Assembly: GCF_001274875.1 (NCBI RefSeq)
Contig: NZ_CP010899.1
Span: 1,240,001-1,304,000 of the forward strand
Reading direction: 5' to 3'
Source: Spiroplasma kunkelii CR2-3x
GTDB taxonomy: Bacteria > Bacillota_I > Bacilli_A > Mycoplasmatales > Mycoplasmataceae
DNA length: 64,000 bases
A model generated the notes under the pieces. That model was not told where the DNA came from and did no database searches. It saw only the letters and a list, made by a program, of their open reading frames with translations. Shown here in pieces: positions 33,660-43,960 of the stretch. Made by a program: the position numbers and the translations under genes. Every line of letters begins with the position of its first letter. Positions within the stretch are counted from its first letter, which is position 1.

Positions 33660-33921
33660 TTTTATTACCATCCTTGTTTTTTTGTCTGATATTTATTTTG
33701 TTGTTATTAGCTAATTTATTATTTATAATTGTAATAACATCTAATTTTGTATTAATATTATTAATTTCAATTTTAATATCGTTTATTTTTTCTTTTAATT
33801 CTTTGTTTTCATCTCTGATTTTTTGTTGTTTTTTGCTCAAAATAGTTGCAGTTATTCCGGTTGTTCCACCAGTAAAAAGTGATATAACCAAAACAATAAT
33901 TTCTAAAATAGTCTCATTCAT
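33640..33921 (-). CDS. Holin-like protein (93 aa)
   Basis: An N-terminal hydrophobic helix (ILEIIVLVISLFTGGTTGIT) followed by a long charged coiled coil (QQKIRDENKELKEKINDIKI...). This fits phage holins or hemolysin XhlA-like proteins. A holin position downstream of the tail fibre genes is normal. No endolysin follows, as expected in a host without peptidoglycan. Confidence 0.6.
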   Translation of the reverse strand: MNETILEIIVLVISLFTGGTTGITATILSKKQQKIRDENKELKEKINDIKIEINNINTKLDVITIINNKLANNNKINIRQKNKDGNKNEKEKN

Positions 33922-33944
33922 TTTTTATTCTCCTTATTATTAAA

Positions 33945-35561
33945 TTAATATTTATCAATTAGTACTCAATATCCAAATGCTCGCAAACCAATAGCAGCCG
34001 TTGTTACAATACCACGCTGTGCTTTTTCTCATGTTTTAAAATCTTTTCATACCCAAAACTTAATCATATCCCTTTCACCATCATATAATAATATTGGTGA
34101 TCATTCTTCGCCACCATTTCAACGATAAACTGCTTTAAAATAAGTTCTATCATCTTCTTTTCAAACACTCATATTTCTTATTTCTGGAACTCTTATAGTC
34201 AAGTCATATTCACTGCCAAATTTGGTTTTTTGTAATCTCATATCACCAGTTATTAAAATAATTTCTTTATTATTATTAAATTTATTAATATTTCAATTAC
34301 TATTTTTGCTATCACGTCACACCACAAAATAATATTTATTATCAACTGTATTAAATGGTTTTTCTTGTGGTGTCATTTCTTTTAATCTGCTTTTGACATA
34401 TTTGACACTACTTTCTATTTTGTAGGGCATTTCTCTTATTCTTTTGTCTAACTCTTTTGTTTTTTGATCCATTTTTTCCATTTCTGTGTTTCATTTTTTA
34501 TTGTGTTCTTCTATTTTTTCTCGGGCATATTCGCAAAAATTAATAAAATTGTTGGGGTTTTTGATTGATTGAAAACGAATGGGAACTCGTGCGGTATATT
34601 CTCAGTCAAAGGATTTTATTTTTTCGCCTTTTAAGGGTAAATTAAAACTAAGAATGGGAAATTCATAAATTCCATCTTTATGTCTTGTGTTTAAGTTATC
34701 TTGGATTAATCTTTCTTTGTCTGTTCATACAAAATATTCGCTAGCACATCTGTTTTGATAAATTGTTTGGTATTTAAAATCATTTACTTGATTAATGTTA
34801 TCGATTATGGCGGTTGCTATTATTTTTGAATTATCGTTTCAAAACATGACACTTTTGATGTTTTTTCAAGGTTTATTTTCTTCTTCGTTGGTTTTTTCGA
34901 AATAGAATTTATTGTCAATTTTGCTTGGTTCAACTTCGTCAATTTTAGTGTTAATGGGGCATTGTTCTAATAATTCTGTTAATTTTTCAATTTGTTCGCT
35001 TTTGTTTTCACCTAAACTTTTTATAAATTTTTTATTAATATATTGGTAGTTTTTATCTGAGTTGTCTATATCTGGGATTGGATACACTAATGGTGCTTTG
35101 GACATATCTATTTTAATTGTTAGAAATATTGTTTTTGTTGTTTCTGCTTGGTTTTTTGCATATGGAATTAAGTCGTTAATATCGTTTGTGGTGTTATTTT
35201 CTACTTTAATCATTCTTCCACAAATGCTTAAATAAAAAAATGGTATTTCTTTGTTTCCTTTTTTAGTTTTTATTTTTACTTGAATTCCATTGTCTTCATA
35301 TTTGAATTCTGCTTCCAAGTTTTCTTGTTCGCCAAATCCGTAAAATAAAAAACCTGTTGAATTATTATCACATAGTTTTAACATTTCTTCGTTGTAATTA
35401 TCGCTATTAGTTAATAAGTTTATAGCGTTTTTATTGCTTAATTCTTTATTGGCATAATAGGGGATTGTTTGATTTCTTAATAAAAAATCATAGTATATTG
35501 CTTGGTCATGGTCTGTTAAATAATCTTCTGTGTTGTCAAATGTTATAAATCTAAATGCCAT
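33945..35561 (-). CDS. Prophage fibre/receptor-binding protein with exchangeable C-terminal module
   Basis: 538 aa (TGA=Trp). N-terminal domain (MAFRFITFDNTEDYL...) probably docks on the baseplate. A middle coiled coil (residues ~370-415, KWNTEMEKMDQKTKELDKRI) leads into the module at ~397-486 that is duplicated in lipoprotein C, followed by a conserved-looking tail ending FGYWVLIDKY. Position after tail-tip genes and the coil-then-domain plan suggest a host-recognition fibre. Its start overlaps nothing and has AGAGAGG upstream. Function is inferred. Confidence 0.65.
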
Positions 35562-35576
35562 TTTTTACCTCTCTTT

Positions 35577-36179
35577 CTATAAATATTTTTTTTCTAATTT
35601 GTTGGATATTTTATCTCACTCAGTATGTAATGTATTGTTAGCAATCATTTTTTTAGTCATTGTTTTATCAATGTTGTTAAAATTATTTTTTAGTTCATTG
35701 TTTATTTTTTGTTGTGGTTTTAAGTCTTCTCAATATTTTTGATTTTCTTTTATATTGTAAATTGTGTTATTTTGTAATTGATAGGTGAATAATTCAATAT
35801 CATAGTTTCATTCTTCGTTTTTAATATCTTCTCATGATAAATTGCCTTCATTTAATAATTCGTTTGTTAGTGTTTTAATCTCATTCTTTTTTGTTCTTAA
35901 ATTAATATTAAAAATAATTTTTTTAACTACATATCCACTCGTTGCTTGTAATTCATATTCTGTGTCTTCTTCAATTTCAATAATTCGCCCATAAATTAAT
36001 ATATATGTTTGATTAAAAATAACTTTATTTCCAAGATGCCTTTTTATTAATTTTTTTGCCTCGTTTAAAAAAAGAACATTTTTTTCTTTAACAAAAAAAC
36101 GAGAAAAAAAATCTTGGATAATTCCATCATCACACGCTTCTACATTACAATTAGGAAATGTTTTTAAAACTATTGCCAT
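35577..36179 (-). CDS. Prophage baseplate/upper fibre protein (200 aa), tentative
   Basis: Starts MAIVLKTFPNCNVEACDDG, the first gene after promoter copy 3. Beta-rich N-terminal part and a helical C-terminal third (NNELKNNFNNIDKTM). It lies directly upstream of the fibre gene with 15 bases between, the place where baseplate adaptor or tail-fibre connector proteins are encoded. No motif was recognised. Confidence 0.55.
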
Positions 36180-36235
36180 AATTTAACCACCTTATTATTT
36201 TCATTATTATCTAACATAAAAAAACACCAACCTTA

Positions 36236-36328
36236 ACAATAACCAACCTTAACAATAATAATTAACCCCATCATTTATTGTCGTCGTGATGATACCGTCA
36301 TTAAAATTATTTGTCAAATAAACAAATA
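36236..36328 (-). promoter_or_regulatory. Prophage promoter element, copy 3 (fibre block)
   Basis: On minus: TTGACA (36312-36317), 17 bases, TATCAT (36289-36294), then a transcribed leader CACGACGACAATAAATGATG and a duplicated TTGTTAAGGTTGG. About 75 bases are shared almost exactly with copy 2 at 47320-47393. It follows a terminator and reads into the fibre genes. Confidence 0.75.
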
Positions 36329-36354
36329 AAAAAGAGATAATTAAATCTCTTTTT
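36328..36354 (-). terminator. Terminator after toxin-like gene
   Basis: AAAAAGAGAT / ATCTCTTTTT hairpin, the same stem type as at 37434 and 47654 in this prophage. It separates the TA-like pair from the fibre promoter. Confidence 0.7.
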
Positions 36355-36763
36355 CGATTTTTTTTAATTCTTCTTTTAAAAAGATATGATATATTTCTTG
36401 TATATGCGGAGAATTAAAACATTTTTCTAAAATTTCTTTACGATAAATATAATTTATCTTTGAACAATTTATTATTGTATATTTTTCTAATCTTCATTTT
36501 TCCATTTTTCTTATTTCAGTATCTTTTCTGTCTAATCTTGCATAACACTCTTTTTTTAATTTAGTATCTGGTGTAGGTGGAATTTTGATATAATTTTTTT
36601 CATTCTTATTAGGAATTTTCGTTGTTAATCTTATAAGATGATAGTAATATCCGTCAAAAAACAATGGAATTAAAAGTGATTTTTTGGGTTTACCATTTTT
36701 AATATCTAAAACATTATCAAAATTATCTATAAAAACAGAAACTAAATTATCATTATAATTCAT
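36341..36763 (-). CDS. Putative toxin partner of Panacea protein (140 aa)
   Basis: Compact beta-rich N-terminal half (PKKSLLIPLFFDGYYYHLIR) with a Lys/Arg-rich loop and helical C-terminus; it loosely resembles MazF/AbiQ-type endoRNase folds but no catalytic residue can be assigned. The key evidence is context: its ATG lies 11 bases inside the end of a Panacea/SocA-like antitoxin gene, and a terminator follows, making a closed two-gene unit. Toxicity is inferred. Confidence 0.5.
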
Positions 36764-37394
36764 AATTATTTTTACATTCTATTTTGTATAATTTTAATAT
36801 TTCTTCATAATCTTCATCTGTTTTTGGAATTCCTATTTCATAACTAAAATCAAAAAAAACGCTTTTTTTACTGTTTTCAACTGCTTTTTCTCATGCTTTT
36901 TCTCATGATTTCATTATTCTATGAGAATTATCGCTTAATAAATTTGTATTTTTAAACTTTAATATTCATTCTGATGCTTCTTTTAATATTTTTTTTTCAT
37001 TTTCAGAAAAATATTCTCAATTAAAATAATCTTCAAAATAAGTGGGTGATAAATTTTTAAAACTAAATAATATTTTATTTAAATCATTGTCTTTTTCTTT
37101 TTTTAATACACTATAAGTAAAGAATTGAAAAGTTCCATTTTCATTAATAAATTCTGATATTTTGTAAGGAACTGGCCCCCATTTTAGGGCTACAAAATTT
37201 AAAATAAAAAAATGACCTGAAAATTCTTTTGCAGCTTTTCATTCTAAAAAAGATAAAAATTTAAAAACATGCATTTTATAAATTTGTTTTTTATTTTGAA
37301 ATGCTGAATTTAGTAGAAACAATATTGCCATTTCTATTTTGTTTGCTTCTATTGGAGATATTTTTAAATATTTTGATAGCATACTTTCCTTCAT
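36753..37394 (-). CDS. Panacea/SocA-like (DUF4065) antitoxin-type protein
   Basis: 213 aa. The first ~75 residues carry the family pattern: a leading helix (IEANKIEMAILFLLNSA), KMHVFKFLSFLEW, and the signature FVALKWGPVPYKISEFI (compare A..GPV...Y..F). Panacea domains are known antitoxin modules paired with varied toxins. GGTGATTAAG precedes the ATG, and TATAAT at about 37420 lies just after the upstream RNA terminator. The C-terminal half is helical and may bind the neighbouring protein. Confidence 0.65.
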
Positions 37395-37433
37395 CTTAAT
37401 CACCACTTTTTATTTACTATTAAATTATACAAT

Positions 37434-37613
37434 AAAAAAGAGATAATTAAACCTCTTTTTTTGTCGGGCAGCTTGCCTGCTCTCTAAGAACACACCAGCA
37501 ACTTTTTTTCTAGAAGTATTTACCGACTAGACTCTGGCCGATTATCTCTTTTTTAGGTGGGGAAACAAACAATGCTCTTACCGATAGCGGACAAGTCCAT
37601 ACGGCCCACCTAT
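37434..37613 (-). ncRNA. Structured prophage RNA, about 180 nt
   Basis: Far more GC-rich than its surroundings, with no frame. On minus: overlapping TATAAT boxes (37615-37625), then an 8-bp stem TAGGTGGG (37605-37612) with CCCACCTA (37554-37561) enclosing a CCG/CGG and GGAC/GTCC stem. Then a 14-bp inverted repeat (37541-37554 with 37434-37447) encloses smaller stems including GCAG-gcaag-CTGC. It ends in a T-run terminator. Promoter, fold and terminator together support an independent RNA; no Rfam family was recognised. Confidence 0.65.
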
Positions 37614-37770
37614 AATTATATTATATACTATTTATCATTCATTTTAAGGGTGTTTAACTTCAAAAATATTTTTATCAAAATTTTTATTTAATTAGTTAAA
37701 TTATATAAAAATATATTTGTTTGTAAATAACTTTATTATGCGTTTTAAGGGGCATATTGGTTAATAAATA

Positions 37771-39222
37771 TTAAAACTTACTTCATAATCTTACTTGGCC
37801 AAATATTAGGGTAATTGTGTTTTTATTGCTTTCTAAAATTATTCCAGATAAAATGCTATTATATTCTTTATTGTTAAATAATAAGGTAAATTTATCTCTT
37901 AGTTGCAAATTGTTTAAATTTAAAATATTGTTATCTTTTGTAATATCAAATTTTATGAGATGTGAGTATTCGCTTAATTTAAATTCTTGATTACTAATAG
38001 TTATAATTTTTTCTATGGTAAAGTCTTTTTCTTCTAATTCATAAATTTTATTTTTAATTAAATTATTTTGTAAATTATTATTATTTATTTCATAAGAGAT
38101 TGTATTATTTTTTAATAAGCTTGATTTTATGTAATTGTTTGGGTTATTTTTTTGATAAAAATCAATTCTGTTGACCCTTTTTTGGTTTAATTCTTCAATT
38201 TCTATATTTGTAATACATTTAATATTATCTTTTACTTTATAAATATTTAATTTGATATCTTCTTGTCCATCTTTGCAAACATCACAATTTAAAATAAAAT
38301 TTTTTAAATCAATATTAAATTTTAAAAATATATTTGTTATTTTAAATATTTTGTTAATAAATTGGTAAAAATTAAATTCTATTTCTTCATTTTCTTCAAA
38401 AAATTTAGGGTTATTATTTTTTTCGTCATTAATTTTTTTATTAAGTTTAATAAAAGAAAGGTTTTTATTAAAAATTTCTTTTAAAGTAGAAAAAATATAT
38501 CAACTTTTATTTTTATATATATTGTAAATTTTAAAATCAAAAATAGATTCAATATTTTTAGTAGTAAAGGTATATAAATTTTCATCTTTATTTTTTTCAA
38601 TATGAGTAATAATTCCAATATATAATTGATTTTCGTTATTCAAAATACAAACAATGTCTTCAATTTCAACATTAAGATTATAATAATTATAAGCATTAAA
38701 AGTTGATAGTTGCGGGGTATAAATATCTAAAAATATTTTATAATTTTCAACAATACAATTATCTTTATAAAATAAAGATCTTTTTTCAAAATCAACTCCA
38801 AATATAATTAATTTAATTCTATTACCTTGATAAATATTTTTATCTTCTTTAATTTCAATTTTTAATAATTCATCCTTTGCTTTTTGTCTTGCTTTTTCTT
38901 CTGCTTCTTGTTGTGTTTTGTTAATTTCAAGCACAATATTAGATAATTCGTTAATATAATCAATCATTAATTTATAATCAGGAATTTTTAAGATTTTTGA
39001 TTTAAATTGTGGGCTTTCTTTCACAGCTTCATCAAAACTATTTTTTTCTTCATTAATTTCTTTTGTTAATTCTGATATTTCTTCTTTTAATTCTTGGATT
39101 TGTTTTAAAATTTCTGCATTTAAATTAGTATTTTTTAAGTTATTAATAATTTCTTTTTTATCTTCTCTAATTGCAATTATTTCGTCATTTCAATGTCTTT
39201 TGGTTGAACTTCCTACACCCAT
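37771..39222 (-). CDS. Tail-tip/baseplate hub protein (Gp37-like), 483 aa
   Basis: An N-terminal coiled coil (residues ~15-115), then a beta-rich region with VEIEDIVCILNNENQLYIGI and ITHIEKNKDENLYTFTTKNI, the pattern of siphovirus Gp37-like/tail-associated proteins (a strand carrying 'defines a coordinate, gives back a local result' repeats). Position right after the Dit-like gene fits. AAAGGAGAAATTAA precedes the start. No peptidase or lysozyme motif, consistent with a wall-less host. Confidence 0.6.
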
Positions 39223-39239
39223 TTAATTTCTCCTTTTTT

Positions 39240-40166
39240 CTAAATTAAAATATATTCTTCAAATTTTTTAATATTAATATTTCCAACTTGTTTGTCTTTT
39301 GAAAGATTAGAAGAATATAAAATATGATAGTTTCCTGGTGGAATTTGAATAAAATTAGTATATTTAAAATCTTGATATTGATATATGTTATATGATTTTT
39401 CGTTTTTTAAATCAACTTTTATGATGCTTTGACTTTTTATTCTACTATCTATTATTATTTTTTCATTTTCATTTATTTCAACATTAATTTTAAGTTCACT
39501 TATTATTTTACCATTAATATTTTCTAATTTTAAATATGGGTCTTTTGTGGGACCATTGATTGTTATTAAAGTATCTGATGTTAAATAACTATTATTACTA
39601 ATTTTAATTTTTTCATTGTATTGATTGGTATATTTAATGCGGTTTAATTTAAAATAATATTTGTTATTATGTTCATTGTATCTTTTTCCGCTTGTTTTAT
39701 TTGGTTTTATTTCAAATAATTTATCCTCTTCTTTTTTTCAGTTAGTTAATTGTTCTAAAATAAAATCAACCTCTAAATCATTATTATTATTCAATTCTGT
39801 TTTAATAATACTTTTAATAATTACCTCACAATAATATTCCAATTTTGTTTTTTCATTTATTCAAAAACTATAAAATAATAAAAAGGGGTATGATTTGTTA
39901 TCTAAATTAATATTTAATTTATTAATAAAATCATAAAATTTATCATAGGCGTTTGGGTTTATAAATAATAATTTAAAAATTATTTGGTTTAAAGAATGCT
40001 TAGTATTATTTAAAATAAAATTATTATCAATGTTTAAATAATTATTATCAAAATTAATATTTAATCCATTAAACGATAAAACAATAATATTATCTAAATC
40101 ACATAAATTAATTAAAGTATCTTGATTATTAGTAATTTTAAAAGTTCTAAATGGTAAATTATACAT
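39240..40166 (-). CDS. Distal tail (Dit-like) protein, 308 aa
   Basis: Starts MYNLPFRTFKITNN; beta-rich, with a C-terminal domain containing TLITINGPTKDPYLKLENIN and IKVDLKNEKSYNI followed by FIQIPPGNYHILYSS, typical of the galectin-like second half of siphovirus Dit/tail-component proteins. It sits between tape measure and tail-tip genes, as in other siphoviruses. Confidence 0.7.
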
Positions 40167-40176
40167 ATTTTTCTCC

Positions 40177-41724
40177 TTATACTCTATTATTTCATTGTCC
40201 TATGATTTCAATTATTTTTTCTGCTCGTTCTTTATCATTTTCTCCCTCAATAATAATTGTTGGTTTAAATTCATTTTTATTTTCAATTTTATTATAATTA
40301 TTAGTTTGGTTTTCTTGGTTAATGTTTTGAGGTGGTTTATTAAATTTATTATATAATCACACTCCTCCAGCAGCTAAGGCGGACAAACTAACTAAAATAC
40401 CATAAAGAACTGGGTGCTTTGCCATTCCTAACAAAAGTGTTTTTAATGAACTAATAGCATTTATGATTTTTCCAACTGTGTAAACAACAGCCCCCAAACT
40501 TGCTGATATTCCTAAAATAATAAAAATAGTTTTTTTGGTTGTATCATTAAACATATTAAAAAAATTTGTTATTCCTTTAATAATTGGTATTAAACTAACT
40601 TCTAAAAAAGAAACCAAAGACTCAAACACGGGTAATAGAGCGGATGCTAAATTCATTTTTGTAATATTAATAACATGTTTAAATTCATTTCATTTTTTAT
40701 TTAATAGTGTTGTTTTGTCAACATTTTCATTTGAAACAATACCTAAATCTTTAATGTTGCTTGTCATTTTTTTAATTTCTTCATCTGATAAGGCAAGCAT
40801 CGGAATAAGGTTTTTTCCTAACTTAGAACCAAAAATATCTATTATTAAATTATTTTTTTCAGTTTCATCACTTATTTGTTCTAACGATTTTTTTAATTCT
40901 AAAAAAATAGTTCCTGTATCTTTTAAAGATCCCTCATTATTTTTAATATTAATTCCTAATTTGTTAAAAGCTTCTGTTGTTTCATTTGCTATTCCGTAAG
41001 AAATAGCACTAATACCTTGTCGTAATTTTTTAAAACTTTTTTCTAATTCTTCGCTAGTAATTCCAGTTCTTTTTGCAATATAACGAAATATTTGTAAGTT
41101 TTCTGCTGTAATACCAATTTCTTTTGATGTTTTTTTAAGCTCACCAGCATATTTGGCGGTATCAACAGTTATTTTTGTTAAAATTCCTTTGATTGCTAAA
41201 ATGGGTATTGTAATATGTGTGCTTAATTTTTTTCCGATTTCTTGACACTTTGTTCCAAATTCTTCAAATTTTTTAAAGGGAATATTTTTTATTTCTTGTG
41301 TAGTATTTTTTAATTTCTCATTAAAGTTGTTTAGACTGCGATTAGATGCATCAATATTTATTTTTGTATATTCATATTCTTTATTTAATTTATTTTGTTT
41401 TTGGATTAATTTTTCTCTTTCGGCAGTATCGTTTGTTTTTGATAATGCTTCTTGAGTTTCTAAGATGGTTTTATTTAATTGATTATATTTTTCAATTAAA
41501 AGTTCTTTTTTTTCTGAAATATTATCAATGATATTTTTATATTCATTAAATTTTTCATTTAAAATATCAATTTCATCACCGTTTTTAAATTTTAAATTAT
41601 TATCAAAATTTTTTAATTTAGATCCTGATAGTTTTATGTTATCGGCTATTTTTTTAAAATTGTTATTTAATTCTAAAACATTACTATCAATAGTAATGCT
41701 CATTCCTTTAATTTCTTTTGCCAT
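40177..41724 (-). CDS. Tape measure protein (515 aa)
   Basis: N-terminal coiled coils (residues ~15-135), a TP901/TMP core (AGELKKTSKEIGITAENLQI, then FGSKLGKNLIPMLALSDEEI), two hydrophobic helices near the C-terminus (KTIFIILGISASLGAVVYTV; HPVLYGILVSLSALAAGGVW). This is standard for siphovirus tail-length rulers. At ~1.5 angstrom per residue it predicts a tail of about 75-80 nm. It follows the frameshifted chaperone gene. Confidence 0.85.
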
Positions 41725-41738
41725 AATTAACTATTCCT

Positions 41739-42244
41739 TTAAAAAAATTTATTAATATCTTGTTGTGTTGCCAATCTTTTATTTTGATTGTTATAAATTT
41801 CTATAATTTCTATTAATGTTTTTAATTTAATATATTTGCTGTCTATAATTGAAAAACCCAAATGACTTAGTCATAGTAATAAGTTAGGAGTAAATTTATT
41901 AAATTTATAATCTACTTTTTTGTTAATTCGCCGTATTCCTGTAAATTTTTATCATTAACGCTAGCACCTACAAATTCCATTATTAAGTTATTAATTTCAT
42001 TAACATTTTCGGTAATTTCTTTAAATGTAATTTTTTGACAAAATTCCTTAAAATCTTTAAATTGATTTTCATCAGCTGCTTTCGAAAAAGAAAATAATAA
42101 CTTTAAAATAAATGAAAATTCATATTTGTCTTTTTCTAATTTATTTAATAATTCCCCATATGAACCAAATAAATCCTCATAAATAATTAATGCATAAGTG
42201 CTTATATTAACTTTTAATTTTAAACTTTCTAAATATCTATTCAT
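41739..42244 (-). CDS. Tail assembly chaperone frameshift product (G-T type)
   Basis: Made by -1 slippage on A-AAA-AAG at 41915-41921, one codon before the stop of the 110-aa form. After the slip the frame reads VDYKFNKFTPNLLLWLSHLG to QQDINKFF, about 60 extra residues ending at 41739. Lambda G/GT and many siphoviruses do exactly this upstream of the tape measure gene. Heptamer and position are seen; efficiency is inferred. Confidence 0.8.
41912..42244 (-). CDS. Tail assembly chaperone, short form (110 aa)
   Basis: Zero-frame product ending ELTKK-stop. Helical, no membrane segment. Its ATG overlaps the stop of the major tail protein gene (coupled). The last two codons lie on the slippery heptamer that makes the longer form. 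Confidence 0.8.
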   Translation of the reverse strand: MNRYLESLKLKVNISTYALIIYEDLFGSYGELLNKLEKDKYEFSFILKLLFSFSKAADENQFKDFKEFCQKITFKEITENVNEINNLIMEFVGASVNDKNLQEYGELTKK

Positions 42245-42824
42245 TTCCGTTTTTATCTTCTTTTTCTAATTTTGGGACTTGGGAAAAGTAGTTATTATAA
42301 TTATTTTCATTAGCGTTTTTTGTTGTTTTAATTTTAATAACATTATCTTCAATTCGTGGTAAAGCGTTTAATTCAAAAGTATAAGTATCTGGGTTTACAT
42401 TTTCAGTTTGAGTGTTATGAGTTTGGTTAGGGCGTTTTAAATTAACTCTTAAAAGTCAAATTCTTTTTTCTTCTAAATCACCCTTGATTTCAAATCCCAA
42501 AGCAATTTCACTCTTTAAACTAGTTGATTTTTCAATATAATTACCATTTTTATCTCTTTCAATTCCTAAAATTTCTTTTTCAAAAGTATCAGATGGTTTT
42601 GCTATTGTTAAACTACCACTATAACCTTGAAAAGAATGTGAAATATAGTATGGTTTATTATCAGCATAAAAGGTGTTAGTGTTTTCGCTAACATTTAAAC
42701 TTAAATTTACTGCTCCTAATATTTTTAGTGGGATTCCATATTCTGTTTTATTTGTTATTTGATTGTATTTTAATTTTGCATAATGAACATTTTCCAGCCC
42801 AAATTCAATAATGTTGTTATTCAT
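42237..42824 (-). CDS. Major tail (tube) protein, 195 aa
   Basis: Pattern of the phi13/TP901 tail tube family: MNNNIIEFGLENVHYAKLKY ... GIPLKILGAVNLSLNVSE ... FYADNKPYYISHSFQGYSG ... GFEIKGDLEEKRIWLLRV. An AAGGAG site precedes the start. It is placed between tail completion genes and the chaperone, as expected. Confidence 0.85.
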
Positions 42825-42840
42825 TTGTTTTTTTCTCCTT

Positions 42841-43218
42841 TTATCTTTTTAGCAACAAAAATATTTCATAAATTACGATATATAAATTTTGTTCGTATAA
42901 ATAAAACTCTTGTGCTAATTGATAATTTATTTTTTTATTTATTAATTCATTTTCTAGTTTTTCAATTTCATTAAAATTAATTTCATTTTTAAAATTAAAG
43001 CAAATTTGGAATGTTTGTCTTATAAAATTATTAATATTATCTGATGAAAAAAAGATATTATCATTAATTCTATAAAAAGTTATATTATTTTCAATGTTAT
43101 TGAAATTATTTTCATTAAAATTAAAAAATGTATATTTAATTTTTTTATTTGGATAAAGTGTTTTTAATAATTCAATAATTAAATTAATGTTTTGTTGTCT
43201 TTTATTATTAATAATCAT
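42841..43218 (-). CDS. Tail completion/terminator-like protein (125 aa)
   Basis: Small alpha/beta protein (NINLIIELLKTLYPNKKIKY) ending YIVIYEIFLLLKR. No signature, but it is in the slot of the siphovirus tail terminator, directly before the tube protein and after the HK97 gp10-like gene. Role from gene order. Confidence 0.6.
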   Translation of the reverse strand: MIINNKRQQNINLIIELLKTLYPNKKIKYTFFNFNENNFNNIENNITFYRINDNIFFSSDNINNFIRQTFQICFNFKNEINFNEIEKLENELINKKINYQLAQEFYLYEQNLYIVIYEIFLLLKR

Positions 43219-43223
43219 CTTAA

Positions 43224-43622
43224 TTAATATTTTAAAATATTTTCTATTTTTTTAATATATTCATCAATATACTTATTATAAGCATTTCGTAAAAATGGGC
43301 GAGGATTAATTTTTTCATTATTTCAATGATTAATATATCCATATTCTAATAAGTGAATTATTTGATATTGTTTAGTAGCATAAATTACACCAATTATTTT
43401 ATCTTTGGTTAATTTTATTTTAAAAACAAAATAATTTTTTAAATGTTTTCTTTTTGTTAAATGTTTATTACTAATAGGGCAAGTGATTTTAATTTCTGCC
43501 AACATTTTTTCACCTACATTTTTAATTTCTGCTTTTATTTGTTCTTGAATATCATAAGTATATTGTTGGATTGAGTCTGCAACAAAATCAAATATATCAA
43601 CTACTGAATTACTTTTTTTCAT
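43224..43622 (-). CDS. HK97 gp10-like neck/tail component (132 aa)
   Basis: Helical N-terminus (VADSIQQYTYDIQEQIKAEI), then CPISNKHLTKRKHLKNYFVF and the family ending LLEYGYINHWNNEKINPRPF, where the G-x-x-N...I.PRPF-type motif is typical of gp10-family proteins. Follows the head-closure gene. Confidence 0.75.
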
Positions 43623-43633
43623 TTTTTAACACC

Positions 43634-43960
43634 TTATCTTAAACTTAAAAATAGTTCTAAAAATCCATCTTGTCTGTCATAAATTCTAATAATTTCATAT
43701 TCTTGTCAATTATTTTGATATTTATAATCAATTAAAATAAATTTTTCATTATTATACATATATTTATCAATAATTAATTTTATTTCTAATTTTATACCAG
43801 CCATTCTAGCTGTATAAAAATCACTGGCATAAATTGATTTAATATCACAAAATACTTGTTTTTTATTTTTAGTTATTTTTTTATGACTTAATGGGTTTTC
43901 GTCTTCTTCTTTATCAATTAGAAAAACATAATCATTCAATAAAATTAAATTATCTTTCAT
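43634..43960 (-). CDS. Head closure protein (SPP1 gp16-like), 108 aa
   Basis: Small beta-barrel-like sequence with KKQVFCDIKSIYASDFYTAR and KYMYNNEKFILIDYKYQ, followed by WQEYEIIRIYDRQDGF, the ending pattern of phage head-tail adaptor proteins. It overlaps the connector gene by 11 bases. Confidence 0.7.
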
